A DNA stretch of 64,000 bases, taken from NCBI RefSeq assembly GCF_947499065.1, contig NZ_CANMMT010000010.1:1-64000 (forward strand), in the 5' to 3' direction. Positions 46,443 to 55,239 of the stretch are shown piece after piece. The notes under the pieces were generated by a model. It had not been told where the DNA came from, made no database searches, and saw nothing but the letters and a program-made list of their open reading frames with translations. Source of the DNA: an uncultured Tenacibaculum sp. (GTDB lineage Bacteria; Bacteroidota; Bacteroidia; Flavobacteriales; Flavobacteriaceae). A program made the position numbers and the translations under genes. How positions within the stretch are numbered: position 1 is the first letter of the stretch; every line of letters starts with the position of its first letter.

Positions 46443-48065
46443 ATGATAGTACAAGGAAATATAGTTGATATACTGAATAAAAGAATCTATAAAGGAGAAG
46501 TAGAAGTTGAAAATGGTAAGATAAAAGCAATAAGAGAAGCTAATCATACTGTAGAAAATTATATACTTCCTGGTTTTGTAGATGCTCATATTCATATTGA
46601 AAGCTCAATGTTGGTGCCGTCAGAGTTTGCAAAAATAGCTGTCGTTCATGGAACAGTAGCTACTGTTTCTGATCCTCATGAAATAGCAAATGTTTTAGGA
46701 GTAAAAGGAGTTGATTTTATGATTGAAAACGGAAAGAAAGTTCCGTTGAAATTTAATTTTGGAGCACCTTCTTGTGTGCCAGCGACTTCTTTTGAAAGTG
46801 CGGGAGCTGTTATCGATTCTGATGATATTAAGAAGATGATGGAAAATCCGGATATCAAGTATTTAGCAGAAATGATGAATTATCCAGGAGTTATTTATCA
46901 GGACGAGGAAGTATTAAAGAAAATAGCTTGGGCAAAACATTATAACAAACCAGTAGATGGTCATGCACCTGGAGTACGAGGAGAAGATTTAGATAAATAT
47001 ATTGCAGCTGGAATTTATACCGATCACGAGTGTTTTACTTATGAAGAGGCGTTAGAAAAACTTCAAAAAGGTATGAAAGTAATTATAAGAGAAGGAAGTG
47101 CTGCTAAAAACTTTGAAGCTCTTATTGATTTATTACCTGAACATTATGAGAATATGATGTTTTGTTCTGATGATAAACATCCAGACGATTTATTAGTAGG
47201 ACATTTAAATGAGTTATGTGAAAGAGCTATAGCTAAAGGAATAGACGTTTTTAAAGTGTTACAAGCAGCTTGTGTAAATCCAGTAAAGCATTATAATTTA
47301 GATGTAGGATTATTGAAAGAAGGAGATGATGCCGATTTTATTGTAACTGAAAACTTAAAGAATTTTAAAGTATTACAAACTTACATTAACGGTGAGTTAG
47401 TAGCAGACAAAGGAGAATCGTTTGTAAAGCATGTTGACTTTGAAGTGTTGAATAACTTTGATACGGATAAAAAACAAGTTGCCGATTTTGAGTTTCATTC
47501 AGCTTCTGATAAAATTAGAGTAATTGAAGCTTTAGATGGAGAATTAGTAACTAACGAAATAGAAGTAGATTCTTTAATAGAAGAAGGAAATTTAGTTTCT
47601 AATACTGAAAATGACGTGTTGAAAATGACGGTAGTAAATCGTTATAAAAATGCAGAACCATCAATAGCATTTATTAAAAACTTCGGGTTAAAGGAAGGGG
47701 CAATAGCAAGTTCAGTAGGACATGATTCTCATAATATTATTGCAGTAGGGGTTTCTGATGAAGCCATTTGTAAAGCAGTAAACCTTTTAATTGAAAATAA
47801 AGGAGGAATTTGTGCTGTTTCTAATTCAGAAGAAAAAGTAGTTGCTTTACCAGTAGCAGGAATTATGAGTGATAAACCTGCAGAAGAAATAGGAAAAGCG
47901 TATGCAGAGTTAGATCGTATGGCTAAGGAAATGGGAAGTTCGTTAAGAGCTCCTTATATGACCTTGTCTTTTATGGCACTATTGGTAATACCAGCATTAA
48001 AGTTATCAGACAAAGGATTATTTAATGGAAGTACATTTCAGTTTACTTCTGTTGAAGTAAAATAA
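46443..48065 (+). CDS. ade: Adenine deaminase
   Basis: This 540-residue amidohydrolase converts adenine to hypoxanthine. The metal motif DAHIHIESS near the N-terminus, DGHAPGV and SDDKHPDD are typical of Ade, as is the C-terminal domain with [11 protein letters not shown]. It has the usual length and is monocistronic. Confidence 0.95.
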   Translation: MIVQGNIVDILNKRIYKGEVEVENGKIKAIREANHTVENYILPGFVDAHIHIESSMLVPSEFAKIAVVHGTVATVSDPHEIANVLGVKGVDFMIENGKKVPLKFNFGAPSCVPATSFESAGAVIDSDDIKKMMENPDIKYLAEMMNYPGVIYQDEEVLKKIAWAKHYNKPVDGHAPGVRGEDLDKYIAAGIYTDHECFTYEEALEKLQKGMKVIIREGSAAKNFEALIDLLPEHYENMMFCSDDKHPDDLLVGHLNELCERAIAKGIDVFKVLQAACVNPVKHYNLDVGLLKEGDDADFIVTENLKNFKVLQTYINGELVADKGESFVKHVDFEVLNNFDTDKKQVADFEFHSASDKIRVIEALDGELVTNEIEVDSLIEEGNLVSNTENDVLKMTVVNRYKNAEPSIAFIKNFGLKEGAIASSVGHDSHNIIAVGVSDEAICKAVNLLIENKGGICAVSNSEEKVVALPVAGIMSDKPAEEIGKAYAELDRMAKEMGSSLRAPYMTLSFMALLVIPALKLSDKGLFNGSTFQFTSVEVK

Positions 48066-48096
48066 TAAGAATCTTCAAGCTATATTTTTGATATAT

Positions 48097-48136
48097 ATAT
48101 GCGCTTCTAAATTAAAAGAAGCGCATATGTTTTTTT
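48097..48136 (+). terminator. Terminator of the adenine deaminase gene
   Basis: ATATGCGCTTCT pairs with AGAAGCGCATAT around an 8-nt loop, followed by seven T on the plus strand. It sits between ade and the convergent beta-protein operon. Confidence 0.88.
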
Positions 48137-48145
48137 AACAATAAT

Positions 48146-48322
48146 CTATTTGATATTAGGGTTTGGTCCTAACCAAACTTTTTGAGGATAATTAGGATTT
48201 ACACCTACATTTCCTTTAAAGCCTTGGCTCCTTAAAAATTCAACAAATTCTTCTGTTGTTTTTGGCTCTGATACGATTACTTCATAATCAACAGAGACTT
48301 CTTTTGTGTCTAAAGTTTTCAT
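48146..48322 (-). CDS. Small protein of unknown function, last gene of the beta-protein operon
   Basis: The ATG at 48322 gives 58 residues (KTLDTKEVSVDYEVIVSEP...). The frame extends to a GTG at 48361, but that would overlap the gene before it. There is no signal peptide. A short acidic section (SEPKTTEEFVEFLRSQGF) is followed by a Pro/Asn/Gly-rich tail (GVNPNYPQKVWLGPNPN). I do not recognise a family. It lies 32 bp after the 102-residue gene and probably shares its transcript. Confidence 0.6.
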   Translation of the reverse strand: MKTLDTKEVSVDYEVIVSEPKTTEEFVEFLRSQGFKGNVGVNPNYPQKVWLGPNPNIK

Positions 48323-48354
48323 AAGATATAAATTTATATTAGGTTTATAATTAG

Positions 48355-48663
48355 TTACCACTGAACAACAGTTTCGTTGTTTTTATAAATAACTTCACCA
48401 TACTCGGTAATTTCAAAAAGACATTTTAATGTAGAATTTTGGTAGTTTGCAGAAAGTTCTCCACTAAATTCTTGCAATCCAGTATTTTTCCATATTGCCT
48501 GATTAGGATTTTCAGGAGTCATTTTCCCTTCTCCTAAATTCAATCCATCAAAATTCAATGAAGTTGTAATGATATTAGTTGTGGTATCTATGCTGTATGA
48601 TATTTCAAGTCCTCCTATTCTACGGACTCCTTTAATCGGTGATGTAACTGTATTATTAGACAT
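48355..48663 (-). CDS. Leaderless beta-rich protein, unknown function
   Basis: The ATG at 48663 gives 102 residues; the upstream alternative is a TTG. The N-terminus SNNTVTSPIKGVRRIGGLE is followed by alternating strands (LEISYSIDTTTNIITTSLNFDG, SANYQNSTLKCLFEITEYGEVIYK). A compact beta sandwich is likely. There is no signal peptide. It overlaps the end of the GH64-like gene by 8 nt, so the two are coupled. Its MSNN start resembles that of the 154-residue protein in the same operon. Confidence 0.65.
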   Translation of the reverse strand: MSNNTVTSPIKGVRRIGGLEISYSIDTTTNIITTSLNFDGLNLGEGKMTPENPNQAIWKNTGLQEFSGELSANYQNSTLKCLFEITEYGEVIYKNNETVVQW

Positions 48664-50026
48664 TTTCAATATGTTTTAATTGTTGTTGAGTTGTTTTTTT
48701 AGCTGAGGTATCAACATCAAAGAATGATACTTCAAGTGTGTTTACTTTTGCTGGATCTAATGATACCTGTACTGCAGAAAAACGATCTGAATAAGCAAAA
48801 TTGTATGCTTGTGATAGTGGTTGCAACGTTGCTGCATACTGGTTGTAGTAAGCATCATTACTCTGTAGGTTTCCAAATAATTCAGTGTTCGGAATTTTAC
48901 TAAACCAGCCGCTACTTTTCATAGCTCCAGCTTGAGTTCCAGCAAAAGAAGTTGTAGAACCAATAGCTCCAATATTAAAACCAGCTAGTAAATCGCCAGT
49001 AATCCATCCGTATACATCGTTTGCAGGACTTTGTTTAGCTGCTTTATTTAAAGAAAACATGGCATTGGCTCCATAGATTCCATTAGGATTAATCAAATCT
49101 TCTTTCTTATAAAGCATGGTAACATTGTTTCCTCCAACAGTTCCAGTTAATGTAACATCTAAGCTAGTATCAATAGTTGCTGTTAAATCATAATCTTGAG
49201 CGCTTTGTGGTCCTGTAGGTGGAACATGTGGTCCAACACCATTAAAATGTCCACTAATTTTAGCAATAACTCCATTACCTAATCCACTAATAGACACTGC
49301 ATCCGCTTTTGCAGAATTTCCAAAGTTGTCGTTTAAATAGGTTAAATACGATTCAAATAAATGGTAAGGAGTAATTGGTACTCCACCAATTGGTGGATAT
49401 GAAGAAGGTCCAATAATTCTAGCAAATCCAGAACCTGGTTGCTTTGAATGTTGTGTGAAATCTCCAGGAACTAAAGCAGGTTTTGCATTGGCTAATCCAG
49501 ACTTTGGAGCCTGTGTTAACTCATTTAGAGCGTTGTACACTTGGTTTGAAGAAACTCCTTGTTTTAAACCGTAATCAACCTGTTCTGGAATTAATCCATC
49601 TAAAGAAGTTTCTAATTTCATAGGAATACTCCAATAGTCGATACTAGTTAAATCGGCAACATCTGTAGCAGCTCCATTAAAAGTAAGTTCCATTTTATCA
49701 TATCGTAAGAAGAAATTTGGATCAGTAACATTTTGAGCAGGTTCGTAATATGGATTTACAACTTTCCATGCTTGTCCGTAACAAACGTAAATTCGTCCGC
49801 TAAAATTTTTTACTTGTACTCCGTTTTTTAATTCTTCATAAGGATACCAGTTTCCTTCGCCACTGGCTGTGTTTACTGGTTTAATGTCGATTTCTAAAGG
49901 TTCTAATTCTCCAGCTTTATAACTGATGTCAAATAAATCGTCAGTGCTTCCAGAAACAAAACCTATATAGATGTTTTTTTCAGTAACATCTATTCCTTTG
50001 TTAAATTTTATGGTTAATATACTCAT
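48656..50026 (-). CDS. Leaderless GH64 / thaumatin-like family protein (beta-1,3-glucanase-like)
   Basis: This 456-residue protein resembles GH64 beta-1,3-glucanases. An N-terminal beta domain has SGRIYVCYG (residues 76-84). The section with E113 in RYDKMELTF and D130 in LTSIDYWSIPM is spaced like the catalytic Glu/Asp pair of laminaripentaose-producing glucanases. The C-terminal half contains NFAYSDRFSAVQV, also reminiscent of GH64. No signal peptide or sorting domain is present, so it stays inside or leaves by a non-classical route. It is the largest gene of an operon of small beta-rich proteins and is preceded by a 13-bp intergenic hairpin. A lectin-like role is possible instead of hydrolysis. 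Confidence 0.72.
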   Translation of the reverse strand: MSILTIKFNKGIDVTEKNIYIGFVSGSTDDLFDISYKAGELEPLEIDIKPVNTASGEGNWYPYEELKNGVQVKNFSGRIYVCYGQAWKVVNPYYEPAQNVTDPNFFLRYDKMELTFNGAATDVADLTSIDYWSIPMKLETSLDGLIPEQVDYGLKQGVSSNQVYNALNELTQAPKSGLANAKPALVPGDFTQHSKQPGSGFARIIGPSSYPPIGGVPITPYHLFESYLTYLNDNFGNSAKADAVSISGLGNGVIAKISGHFNGVGPHVPPTGPQSAQDYDLTATIDTSLDVTLTGTVGGNNVTMLYKKEDLINPNGIYGANAMFSLNKAAKQSPANDVYGWITGDLLAGFNIGAIGSTTSFAGTQAGAMKSSGWFSKIPNTELFGNLQSNDAYYNQYAATLQPLSQAYNFAYSDRFSAVQVSLDPAKVNTLEVSFFDVDTSAKKTTQQQLKHIENV

Positions 50027-50053
50027 GGTAGTAGAGGTTTGGTTAGTTATAAG

Positions 50054-50088
50054 AAGTAAGCTCTATTAAAGTAATATAGAGCTTACTT
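50054..50088 (-). promoter_or_regulatory. Intergenic hairpin between the 154-residue and GH64-like genes
   Basis: AAGTAAGCTCTAT pairs with ATAGAGCTTACTT (13 bp, 9-nt loop) in the 67-bp gap. The tail on the minus strand is only moderately T-rich. It could be a leaky terminator or an mRNA-stabilising stem that sets higher expression of the first two genes. Confidence 0.55.
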
Positions 50089-50093
50089 TGAAA

Positions 50094-50558
50094 TTATACA
50101 GTGGCTTCGTTACCGTGTAATCTTGGGTTTAAAACACCAGCTGTTATAGTATATATAGATCCATTTGGTCCTTCTTGAGCAAAACCGAAAATTCCGTTTG
50201 CACCTTCTTGATATATTTGGTTTTCTCTTTCTTCAAAAGGAACAGAAGCCCATTTTTGTACATCAGATTCAGAAATTGTAATTGTTTTACTAGGATATGA
50301 AGTATCAGAAGGGCAGAAAATTTCTATAGAAAAACTTCCTTCTAAGCCATTTTCAAGATCCAAAAACCATGTAGGTGTTGGTCCTGATCCATTTTGTCCT
50401 GGAGGAACTGGCAAATGAATGTTTTCATTTACAGCAGATGATCCTTTACGGAGTGTTCCATTACTAACCTTTATGATTTTGCAGTATAATTTTGTGCCAT
50501 CATTAGCTCCTGGATCATTCTGACTTAAAGCCGATAGTTGAAAAATGTTGTTAGACAT
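50094..50558 (-). CDS. Leaderless protein of unknown function, 154 residues
   Basis: This protein has no signal peptide (MSNNIFQLSALSQNDPGANDG). It is rich in Gly, Asn, Pro and Ser. Predicted strands (TKLYCKIIKVS, GSFSIEIFCPS, SIYTITAGVL) alternate with loops, and a short helix lies near SESDVQKWASVPFEERE. I do not recognise a family. It is the second gene of the operon, 18 bp after the 131-residue gene, and is followed by a strong hairpin before the GH64-like gene. Confidence 0.65.
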   Translation of the reverse strand: MSNNIFQLSALSQNDPGANDGTKLYCKIIKVSNGTLRKGSSAVNENIHLPVPPGQNGSGPTPTWFLDLENGLEGSFSIEIFCPSDTSYPSKTITISESDVQKWASVPFEERENQIYQEGANGIFGFAQEGPNGSIYTITAGVLNPRLHGNEATV

Positions 50559-50576
50559 AGTTATTGAAGTTTTAAA

Positions 50577-50972
50577 TTATAAATTGAAAATATGTCCATT
50601 AACAGGCACTTTTTCCTCATGTTTACCTTGGAAAGTAAATCCACCTTCACCATTCCAATCAGCTTTTAAAGCCATGTTTGCTTCGAAAGGAAATTGTAAT
50701 GGAGTTAATTTATTGTCAGAAGGAATACTTCCTTTTAAACTTAATACTCTTACAATATCTCCCAACCCTGTTGAGTATACTGTTCCACTTACTTTTCCAG
50801 TATAGCTTTTTTTATCGGTACCTACATTAATGGTAACTGTTCCACTAACTGTATGGTTTTCTGGGTGTACTAATAATGAAAAGTTTACGATAGTTGCTAA
50901 AAGATTAGGAGCAAAGCCCATAGTTCCTTTAAAATATATTGTTTCTACTGCTGTATCTACTGTTGTTGACAT
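50577..50972 (-). CDS. Leaderless beta-sandwich protein, DUF1842-like
   Basis: This 131-residue protein has no signal peptide and is almost entirely alternating beta strands: NFSLLVHPENHTVSGTVTI, SYTGKVSGTVYS, PFEANMALKADWNGEGGFTF. The pattern resembles DUF1842 proteins, small beta proteins of unknown role found in diverse bacteria; I hold that match loosely. It heads the beta-protein operon, downstream of the LytTR regulator gene and a 338-bp gap. Confidence 0.6.
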   Translation of the reverse strand: MSTTVDTAVETIYFKGTMGFAPNLLATIVNFSLLVHPENHTVSGTVTINVGTDKKSYTGKVSGTVYSTGLGDIVRVLSLKGSIPSDNKLTPLQFPFEANMALKADWNGEGGFTFQGKHEEKVPVNGHIFNL

Positions 50973-51310
50973 AATTAATAAGATTAGTTTTCCTACTCAT
51001 AAGGCTTTTCGGATTCCGCCTCGTTTTTTAAAATGGTGACTGCTCCATTTTAGTCTAAGTTTGGTTAGTTGTTAAATAGTAAAGTGTAGTAGTTATAGTA
51101 TGTACCGAAAACACGGTTGAGTTTCTACACTTGTTAGTATTTAAGAACTACGAAATAATTTGTGCTAGCGCTTTATTTCTGACCTAAAATTAGATTAGAA
51201 GTAGAGGTGAGCGAAAAAAAATGGCATAAGCGAGTATATTTTTTCCATAAAAACAGAAAAAAATAGCAGGAAGATTTTCTTAAGCTAATCTTATATGTGT
51301 TGTGTATGAG
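50973..51310. other. Gene-free leader region of the beta-protein operon
   Basis: No ORF or RNA gene was recognised. It contains an 8-bp inverted repeat TAAAATGG/CCATTTTA (51029-51052) about 57 bp before the operon start, and a CGGATTCCG palindrome at about 51010-51018. No TAnnTTTG box is evident on the minus strand, so the operon may use another sigma factor or a LytTR-type activator site. Confidence 0.5.
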
Positions 51311-52057
51311 TTACTTAAGTGTACGTACTTTTTTAATAATATCTTTATAACGTTCGCTTAAGGTAGCTTTCTTATTTCCAGTAAGTAAGATTAAATTATC
51401 AGCAGGAATAATCTCTGTGATGTGTTTGGTGTTTACTATAAAGTTTCGATGTGTTCTTTGGAAAATAGGGTTGTTTAGTAGTTGAAGAATTTTAGTTAAT
51501 GAAATAAGAATAACAAACTTCTCTTTTTCCGTAACAATATTGCAGTATTTTTCTTCAACATCGATATAAACAATATCAGTAATTAAAACTTTTTTTAGCG
51601 ATTTTCCTTTTTTAATAAATAAATGATCCTCACTAATTACGGTATCTTCTTCATCACTTAAAAATACATCGTTTTGTGCATAAAACTTTTCAACGGCCAT
51701 TTCTATGGCGTATAAAACTTCTAACTCGTTAAAAGGTTTCATTAAAAAACTAAACGGTTGAGTTAATTTAGCTCTTTCAAAAATACTTCGATCTCTTGAA
51801 CTTGTTAAAAATACAAATGGCTTAGAAGAATTTGGTACAGCATTGATGGTTTCAGCAAAGGTAATTCCATCAGGAGAACCGTTTAAAAAAATATCGATAA
51901 TAACAATGTCAACATCAATTTTATAAAATTGATCTAAGGCATCTTTAAAGTTTCTAGCAATTCCAGTAACCGTATAATTGTTGTCTTCAAGAACTTGAAT
52001 TAGACGATCACTTTCAGCAGGAGTATCTTCTATAATAAAAACATTCACATTATTCAT
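51311..52057 (-). CDS. LytTR-type response regulator
   Basis: The ATG at 52057 gives 248 residues and a clean receiver start (NNVNVFIIEDTPAESDR); the frame is open from 52084. The phospho-acceptor Asp lies in VDIVIIDIFLNG, and the receiver Thr/Lys are in FLTSS and FLMKPF. A C-terminal LytTR DNA-binding domain follows (LFIKKGKSLKKVLITDIVYIDVEEKYCNI, HRNFIVNTKHI). It overlaps the sensor kinase gene by 8 nt, so the pair form a two-component system. The operon of leaderless beta proteins starts 338 bp downstream and is the nearest possible target. Confidence 0.93.
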   Translation of the reverse strand: MNNVNVFIIEDTPAESDRLIQVLEDNNYTVTGIARNFKDALDQFYKIDVDIVIIDIFLNGSPDGITFAETINAVPNSSKPFVFLTSSRDRSIFERAKLTQPFSFLMKPFNELEVLYAIEMAVEKFYAQNDVFLSDEEDTVISEDHLFIKKGKSLKKVLITDIVYIDVEEKYCNIVTEKEKFVILISLTKILQLLNNPIFQRTHRNFIVNTKHITEIIPADNLILLTGNKKATLSERYKDIIKKVRTLK

Positions 52058-53825
52058 TCGAAGGATTTTTAGGTAAAGATACAATCATTTTGGTACCTTT
52101 TCCTAATTCACTTTCAATATCAAATTTTCCATTGTTTTTTCGAATCATCGATTTACATAATTGCAAGCCTAAACCTGTACCAATTACATCTTCGTGTTCT
52201 TTTTTATGTAAAAGCGCAGTGTCTTTTAATAACTCCAAACGTGTAGCTTCACTCATTCCTAAACCAGTGTCTTCAATGATTAAATCGCAAAAATCATCAG
52301 AAGAGTTTTGAGAATATATTTTAATACTACCATTAGGTTTTGAAAACTTAATAGCATTGTCTAATAGATTACGTAACACAATTTTTAGGGATTCCTGATC
52401 GGCAAAAACAATGTCTTTTTTAGAAACGGTATTTTCTAAGCTCAACTCCTTTTCTAGTAATAAAGGTTGGTAGTTATAAGACACTTGTTCTGTAATAAAA
52501 AACAAACGCAGGGAACTAATACTAAAATAACCTTGGTTGGTTTGTAATAAAGCCCAATTTAAAAGATTGTCTAAGAGTCCGTAAGCACCATTAACAATGG
52601 CACTATTTTTTTGAAGTAAGTTACGTAGGGCACTTAAATTATTACTGTCTAAATTTTTAACTAAAGAACCATTACTGGTTTTTAAAGCATTAACTGAAGA
52701 GCGTAAATCGTGGCTTACAATAGAAAAAAGTTTGTCTTTAGTAGCGTTTAAGGCATCAAGGTTTTCTTTTTGACTAGCAATAATTTTATTTCGTTTTACT
52801 TTTTCTCTATAGAAGTAAAGACTAATACCTAAAAGAACAAATAAACCAAGAGCAGAATAGAATAACACATTACGTTGAGTTTCTTTTAATTCATTTTGAA
52901 CTTGTAAAATATCAACCTCATTTTGTTTTTGTTGTACAGCAAATTCTTTTTCTAACTTAGCAACTTCGTAGATTTTATTATGGTTATTTAATGAATCATT
53001 CCATTTTTTATATTCTTTTATATATTTTAAAGCATCTTGAAATTTCTTTCTATTTTGTTCAACAATAGACATGTTTAATGCAGTTACTGTTTTTCTTTCA
53101 AATATTTGTCTCTTTTTATTGTTTAATTCAGAAATGGATACTTCATTTTCGTGAATTTTTAATTTTTTAGATAGTTCATATGCTTTTTTAAAATATGGAA
53201 TAGCAATATCATCTTTATATTGATTATAATATAGATTAGCAATATTTATGTAATCATTAATAAGGCTTAAACTATCTCTTGAATTACTAATTTTTTTACT
53301 GAAATATTTTTCAGCTTGCTTATATTCTTTTAATAAAAGAAAACAAATGCTTAGGTCTCTGTATACATCATTTATGTCTATATATGTTAGTTTTTCAATT
53401 GGTAATTTTTCAAGGAACTTTAAATAACGGATTGCTTTTTCATAATTTTTGAGCTTTAAATTTGTAGCAGCTAGGTAGATTTTAACTCTATTAGAAAATT
53501 CAAAATCAAAGGAAATTTGAGATAATTGATCTATAGCTTCACTATAAGCCTTTTTTTTATTTAAACTAATACCTCTATATAAATGACAATAGTCGAGAAT
53601 TAATTTTTGGTTATTAGCTATGTTAAGTTGCTTTTGAGAATAAATTAAAGCCGAATCCCATTTTTTTTCAGAAAAGTAATATGAAGCTTTTTTAAAGTTT
53701 TCTTGAAAATGAAATTTTGAGGACTTATTAAGTACTTTTGAGTAAAAAATACTATCGATTATTTTTTTTTGTGAAAAAACAACTGAAAAAGAAAAAAGAA
53801 ATATTAGAAGTAGTTTAAAACGCAT
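52050..53825 (-). CDS. TPR-containing sensor histidine kinase
   Basis: This 591-residue protein has an N-terminal signal sequence and a periplasmic stretch of tetratricopeptide-like repeats (about 40-270). A coiled coil and a membrane helix follow (NVLFYSALGLFVLLGISLYFY, about 315-337). The HisKA H-box is VSHDLRSSV and the HATPase domain has N (RNLLDNAIKFS), G1 (EDTGLGMS) and G2 (GTGLGLQL) boxes. It senses an unknown signal outside the inner membrane and should phosphorylate the overlapping LytTR regulator. The 149-residue beta-rich protein is encoded 86 bp upstream. Confidence 0.93.
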   Translation of the reverse strand: MRFKLLLIFLFSFSVVFSQKKIIDSIFYSKVLNKSSKFHFQENFKKASYYFSEKKWDSALIYSQKQLNIANNQKLILDYCHLYRGISLNKKKAYSEAIDQLSQISFDFEFSNRVKIYLAATNLKLKNYEKAIRYLKFLEKLPIEKLTYIDINDVYRDLSICFLLLKEYKQAEKYFSKKISNSRDSLSLINDYINIANLYYNQYKDDIAIPYFKKAYELSKKLKIHENEVSISELNNKKRQIFERKTVTALNMSIVEQNRKKFQDALKYIKEYKKWNDSLNNHNKIYEVAKLEKEFAVQQKQNEVDILQVQNELKETQRNVLFYSALGLFVLLGISLYFYREKVKRNKIIASQKENLDALNATKDKLFSIVSHDLRSSVNALKTSNGSLVKNLDSNNLSALRNLLQKNSAIVNGAYGLLDNLLNWALLQTNQGYFSISSLRLFFITEQVSYNYQPLLLEKELSLENTVSKKDIVFADQESLKIVLRNLLDNAIKFSKPNGSIKIYSQNSSDDFCDLIIEDTGLGMSEATRLELLKDTALLHKKEHEDVIGTGLGLQLCKSMIRKNNGKFDIESELGKGTKMIVSLPKNPSNE

Positions 53826-53911
53826 TAGACAGTTTGAAAATGATGCCTAATGTAAAAAAAAGCCTTGAATTAGAATAATATAAGACAAGACTTTTGAAAT
53901 ATTTATATTAA

Positions 53912-54361
53912 TTAGATACCACCATTATCACCAGAAACTATAACTACAGTACCTCTAGCAGTTTCAGGGTTATCGTTTGTTTGACTATTACTTCCAAGCG
54001 TAGGAGCATAATTTAAAGGGAAAACAGAAGTGTTTGGAGCTATATTTACACCAAGATCAATCTCTGTATATGTATATACATTAACCTCGGTTCCAGGAAG
54101 TGCTGTTTGGTAACTTGAAGTTACTTTTAGAATGTTTTTTCCATTATGATTAACATCGTTTGGAATGTATTCAAAGGAAGTAGGAGCAGGAGAACCTATA
54201 GCGATAGCTACTGAAAATTTGGCAATTGAGTTGTTGTTTCCTTTAGTGTTTATTGTAATGTTAAATGGAGGTATTAAATTGTCATGTATTGCTGCTGCTG
54301 GTTGTGGTAAATCAGCATATGCTGTTGAAACTGGGGCAACTGTAGGTAATGAATTTTCCAT
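53912..54361 (-). CDS. Leaderless beta-rich protein of unknown function, 149 residues
   Basis: The protein has no signal peptide and no recognised domain. A Pro/Ala-rich start (ENSLPTVAPVSTAYADLPQP) leads into strands such as FNITINTKG, KFSVAIAIGS and VNVYTYTEIDLG. It ends in an Asn/Gly/Asp-rich tail (GTVVIVSGDNGGI). Composition matches the leaderless proteins at 48.1-51.0 kb, and it is on the same strand just before the sensor kinase gene. Its leader has a 15-bp hairpin. It may be a part or a target of the same system. Confidence 0.65.
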   Translation of the reverse strand: MENSLPTVAPVSTAYADLPQPAAAIHDNLIPPFNITINTKGNNNSIAKFSVAIAIGSPAPTSFEYIPNDVNHNGKNILKVTSSYQTALPGTEVNVYTYTEIDLGVNIAPNTSVFPLNYAPTLGSNSQTNDNPETARGTVVIVSGDNGGI

Positions 54362-54386
54362 AATAGTTAATTTTAAATTGGTTAAT

Positions 54387-54427
54387 AATATTTTATTGTT
54401 TCTTTTTCAAATAAACAATAAAATATT
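54387..54427 (-). promoter_or_regulatory. Strong leader hairpin upstream of the 149-residue protein gene
   Basis: AATATTTTATTGTTT (54387-54401) is perfectly inverted at 54413-54427 (15 bp, 11-nt loop). It lies 26 nt before the start codon. There is no T-run after it on the minus strand, so a role in mRNA stability, translation or protein binding is more likely than termination. Confidence 0.55.
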
Positions 54428-54597
54428 AAGCTGTTAGAAAAAAAAGGAATAAGATGGAGTTTTAGAGGAATAAGAAATGTTTATTTAAGAACAAAATATA
54501 GAGAGCTTGTCATAGGAGGAATTTTGATTAAAAAAGAGAAAGTAGATTATACTAATTGATATTAGAATACACAGGTTTATAAACGATATTAAATGAT

Positions 54598-54605
54598 TAG
54601 TTTTG
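54598..54605 (+). promoter_or_regulatory. -7 promoter box of ruvC
   Basis: TAGTTTTG fits TAnnTTTG, 22 bp before the TTG start of ruvC. Confidence 0.45.
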
Positions 54606-54627
54606 TATTTATAGAAAGTAAGCGTTT

Positions 54628-55182
54628 TTGAAGACAGAAAAAATAATATTAGGTATCGACCCAGGAACTAGTATCATGGGGTTTGGAATTATAAAAGTGA
54701 TTGGTAAAAAGATGGAATTTGTTCAAATGAACGAATTACTTTTAAAAAAGTACGATGATCATTACTTAAAACTAAAACTCATTTTTGAACGTACTATAGA
54801 ACTAATAGATACTTATAATCCAGACGAGATAGCTTTAGAAGCTCCGTTTTTTGGAAAAAACGTACAATCCATGTTAAAACTAGGTAGGGCACAAGGAGTA
54901 GCAATGGCAGCAGGATTGTCAAGGCAAATTCCAGTTACTGAGTATGCACCTAAGAAAATTAAAATGGCTATTACAGGAAAAGGAACTTCAAGTAAAGAAC
55001 AAGTAGCAATGATGCTAAAGTCTTTATTAAACTTAAAAGAGCTACCAAAAAACTTAGATGCTACCGATGGTTTGGCTGCAGCCGTTTGTCATTATTATAA
55101 TTCTGGACAAAAAATAGGAGGTAAAAACTATACTGGTTGGGCAGCCTTTGTAAAGCAGAATCCGAAAAAGGTCAAAGGTTAA
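54628..55182 (+). CDS. ruvC: Holliday junction resolvase RuvC
   Basis: This 184-residue nuclease has the first catalytic Asp in LGIDPGTSIMGFG (D11), the second acidic site in IALEAPFFGKNVQS, and the C-terminal pair in LDATDGLAAAVCH. It cuts Holliday junctions with RuvAB. The start codon is TTG at 54628, giving the usual short N-terminus; no closer ATG fits. Confidence 0.95.
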   Translation: MKTEKIILGIDPGTSIMGFGIIKVIGKKMEFVQMNELLLKKYDDHYLKLKLIFERTIELIDTYNPDEIALEAPFFGKNVQSMLKLGRAQGVAMAAGLSRQIPVTEYAPKKIKMAITGKGTSSKEQVAMMLKSLLNLKELPKNLDATDGLAAAVCHYYNSGQKIGGKNYTGWAAFVKQNPKKVKG

Positions 55183-55239
55183 ATGCAACTATTTGATATA
55201 TTTGAGTGTCTTAATAATAAACTATAAAATACAACTACT

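Noticed and set aside
46398..46595. Minus-strand 65-codon frame rich in Tyr, Phe and Ile before ade
   Set aside because: It overlaps the ade start antisense and reflects AT-rich DNA rather than a membrane protein.
48146..54361. Prophage or secretion-system structural module
   Set aside because: No integrase, capsid, tail, sheath or tip protein is recognisable; only unknown beta proteins and a two-component system are seen.
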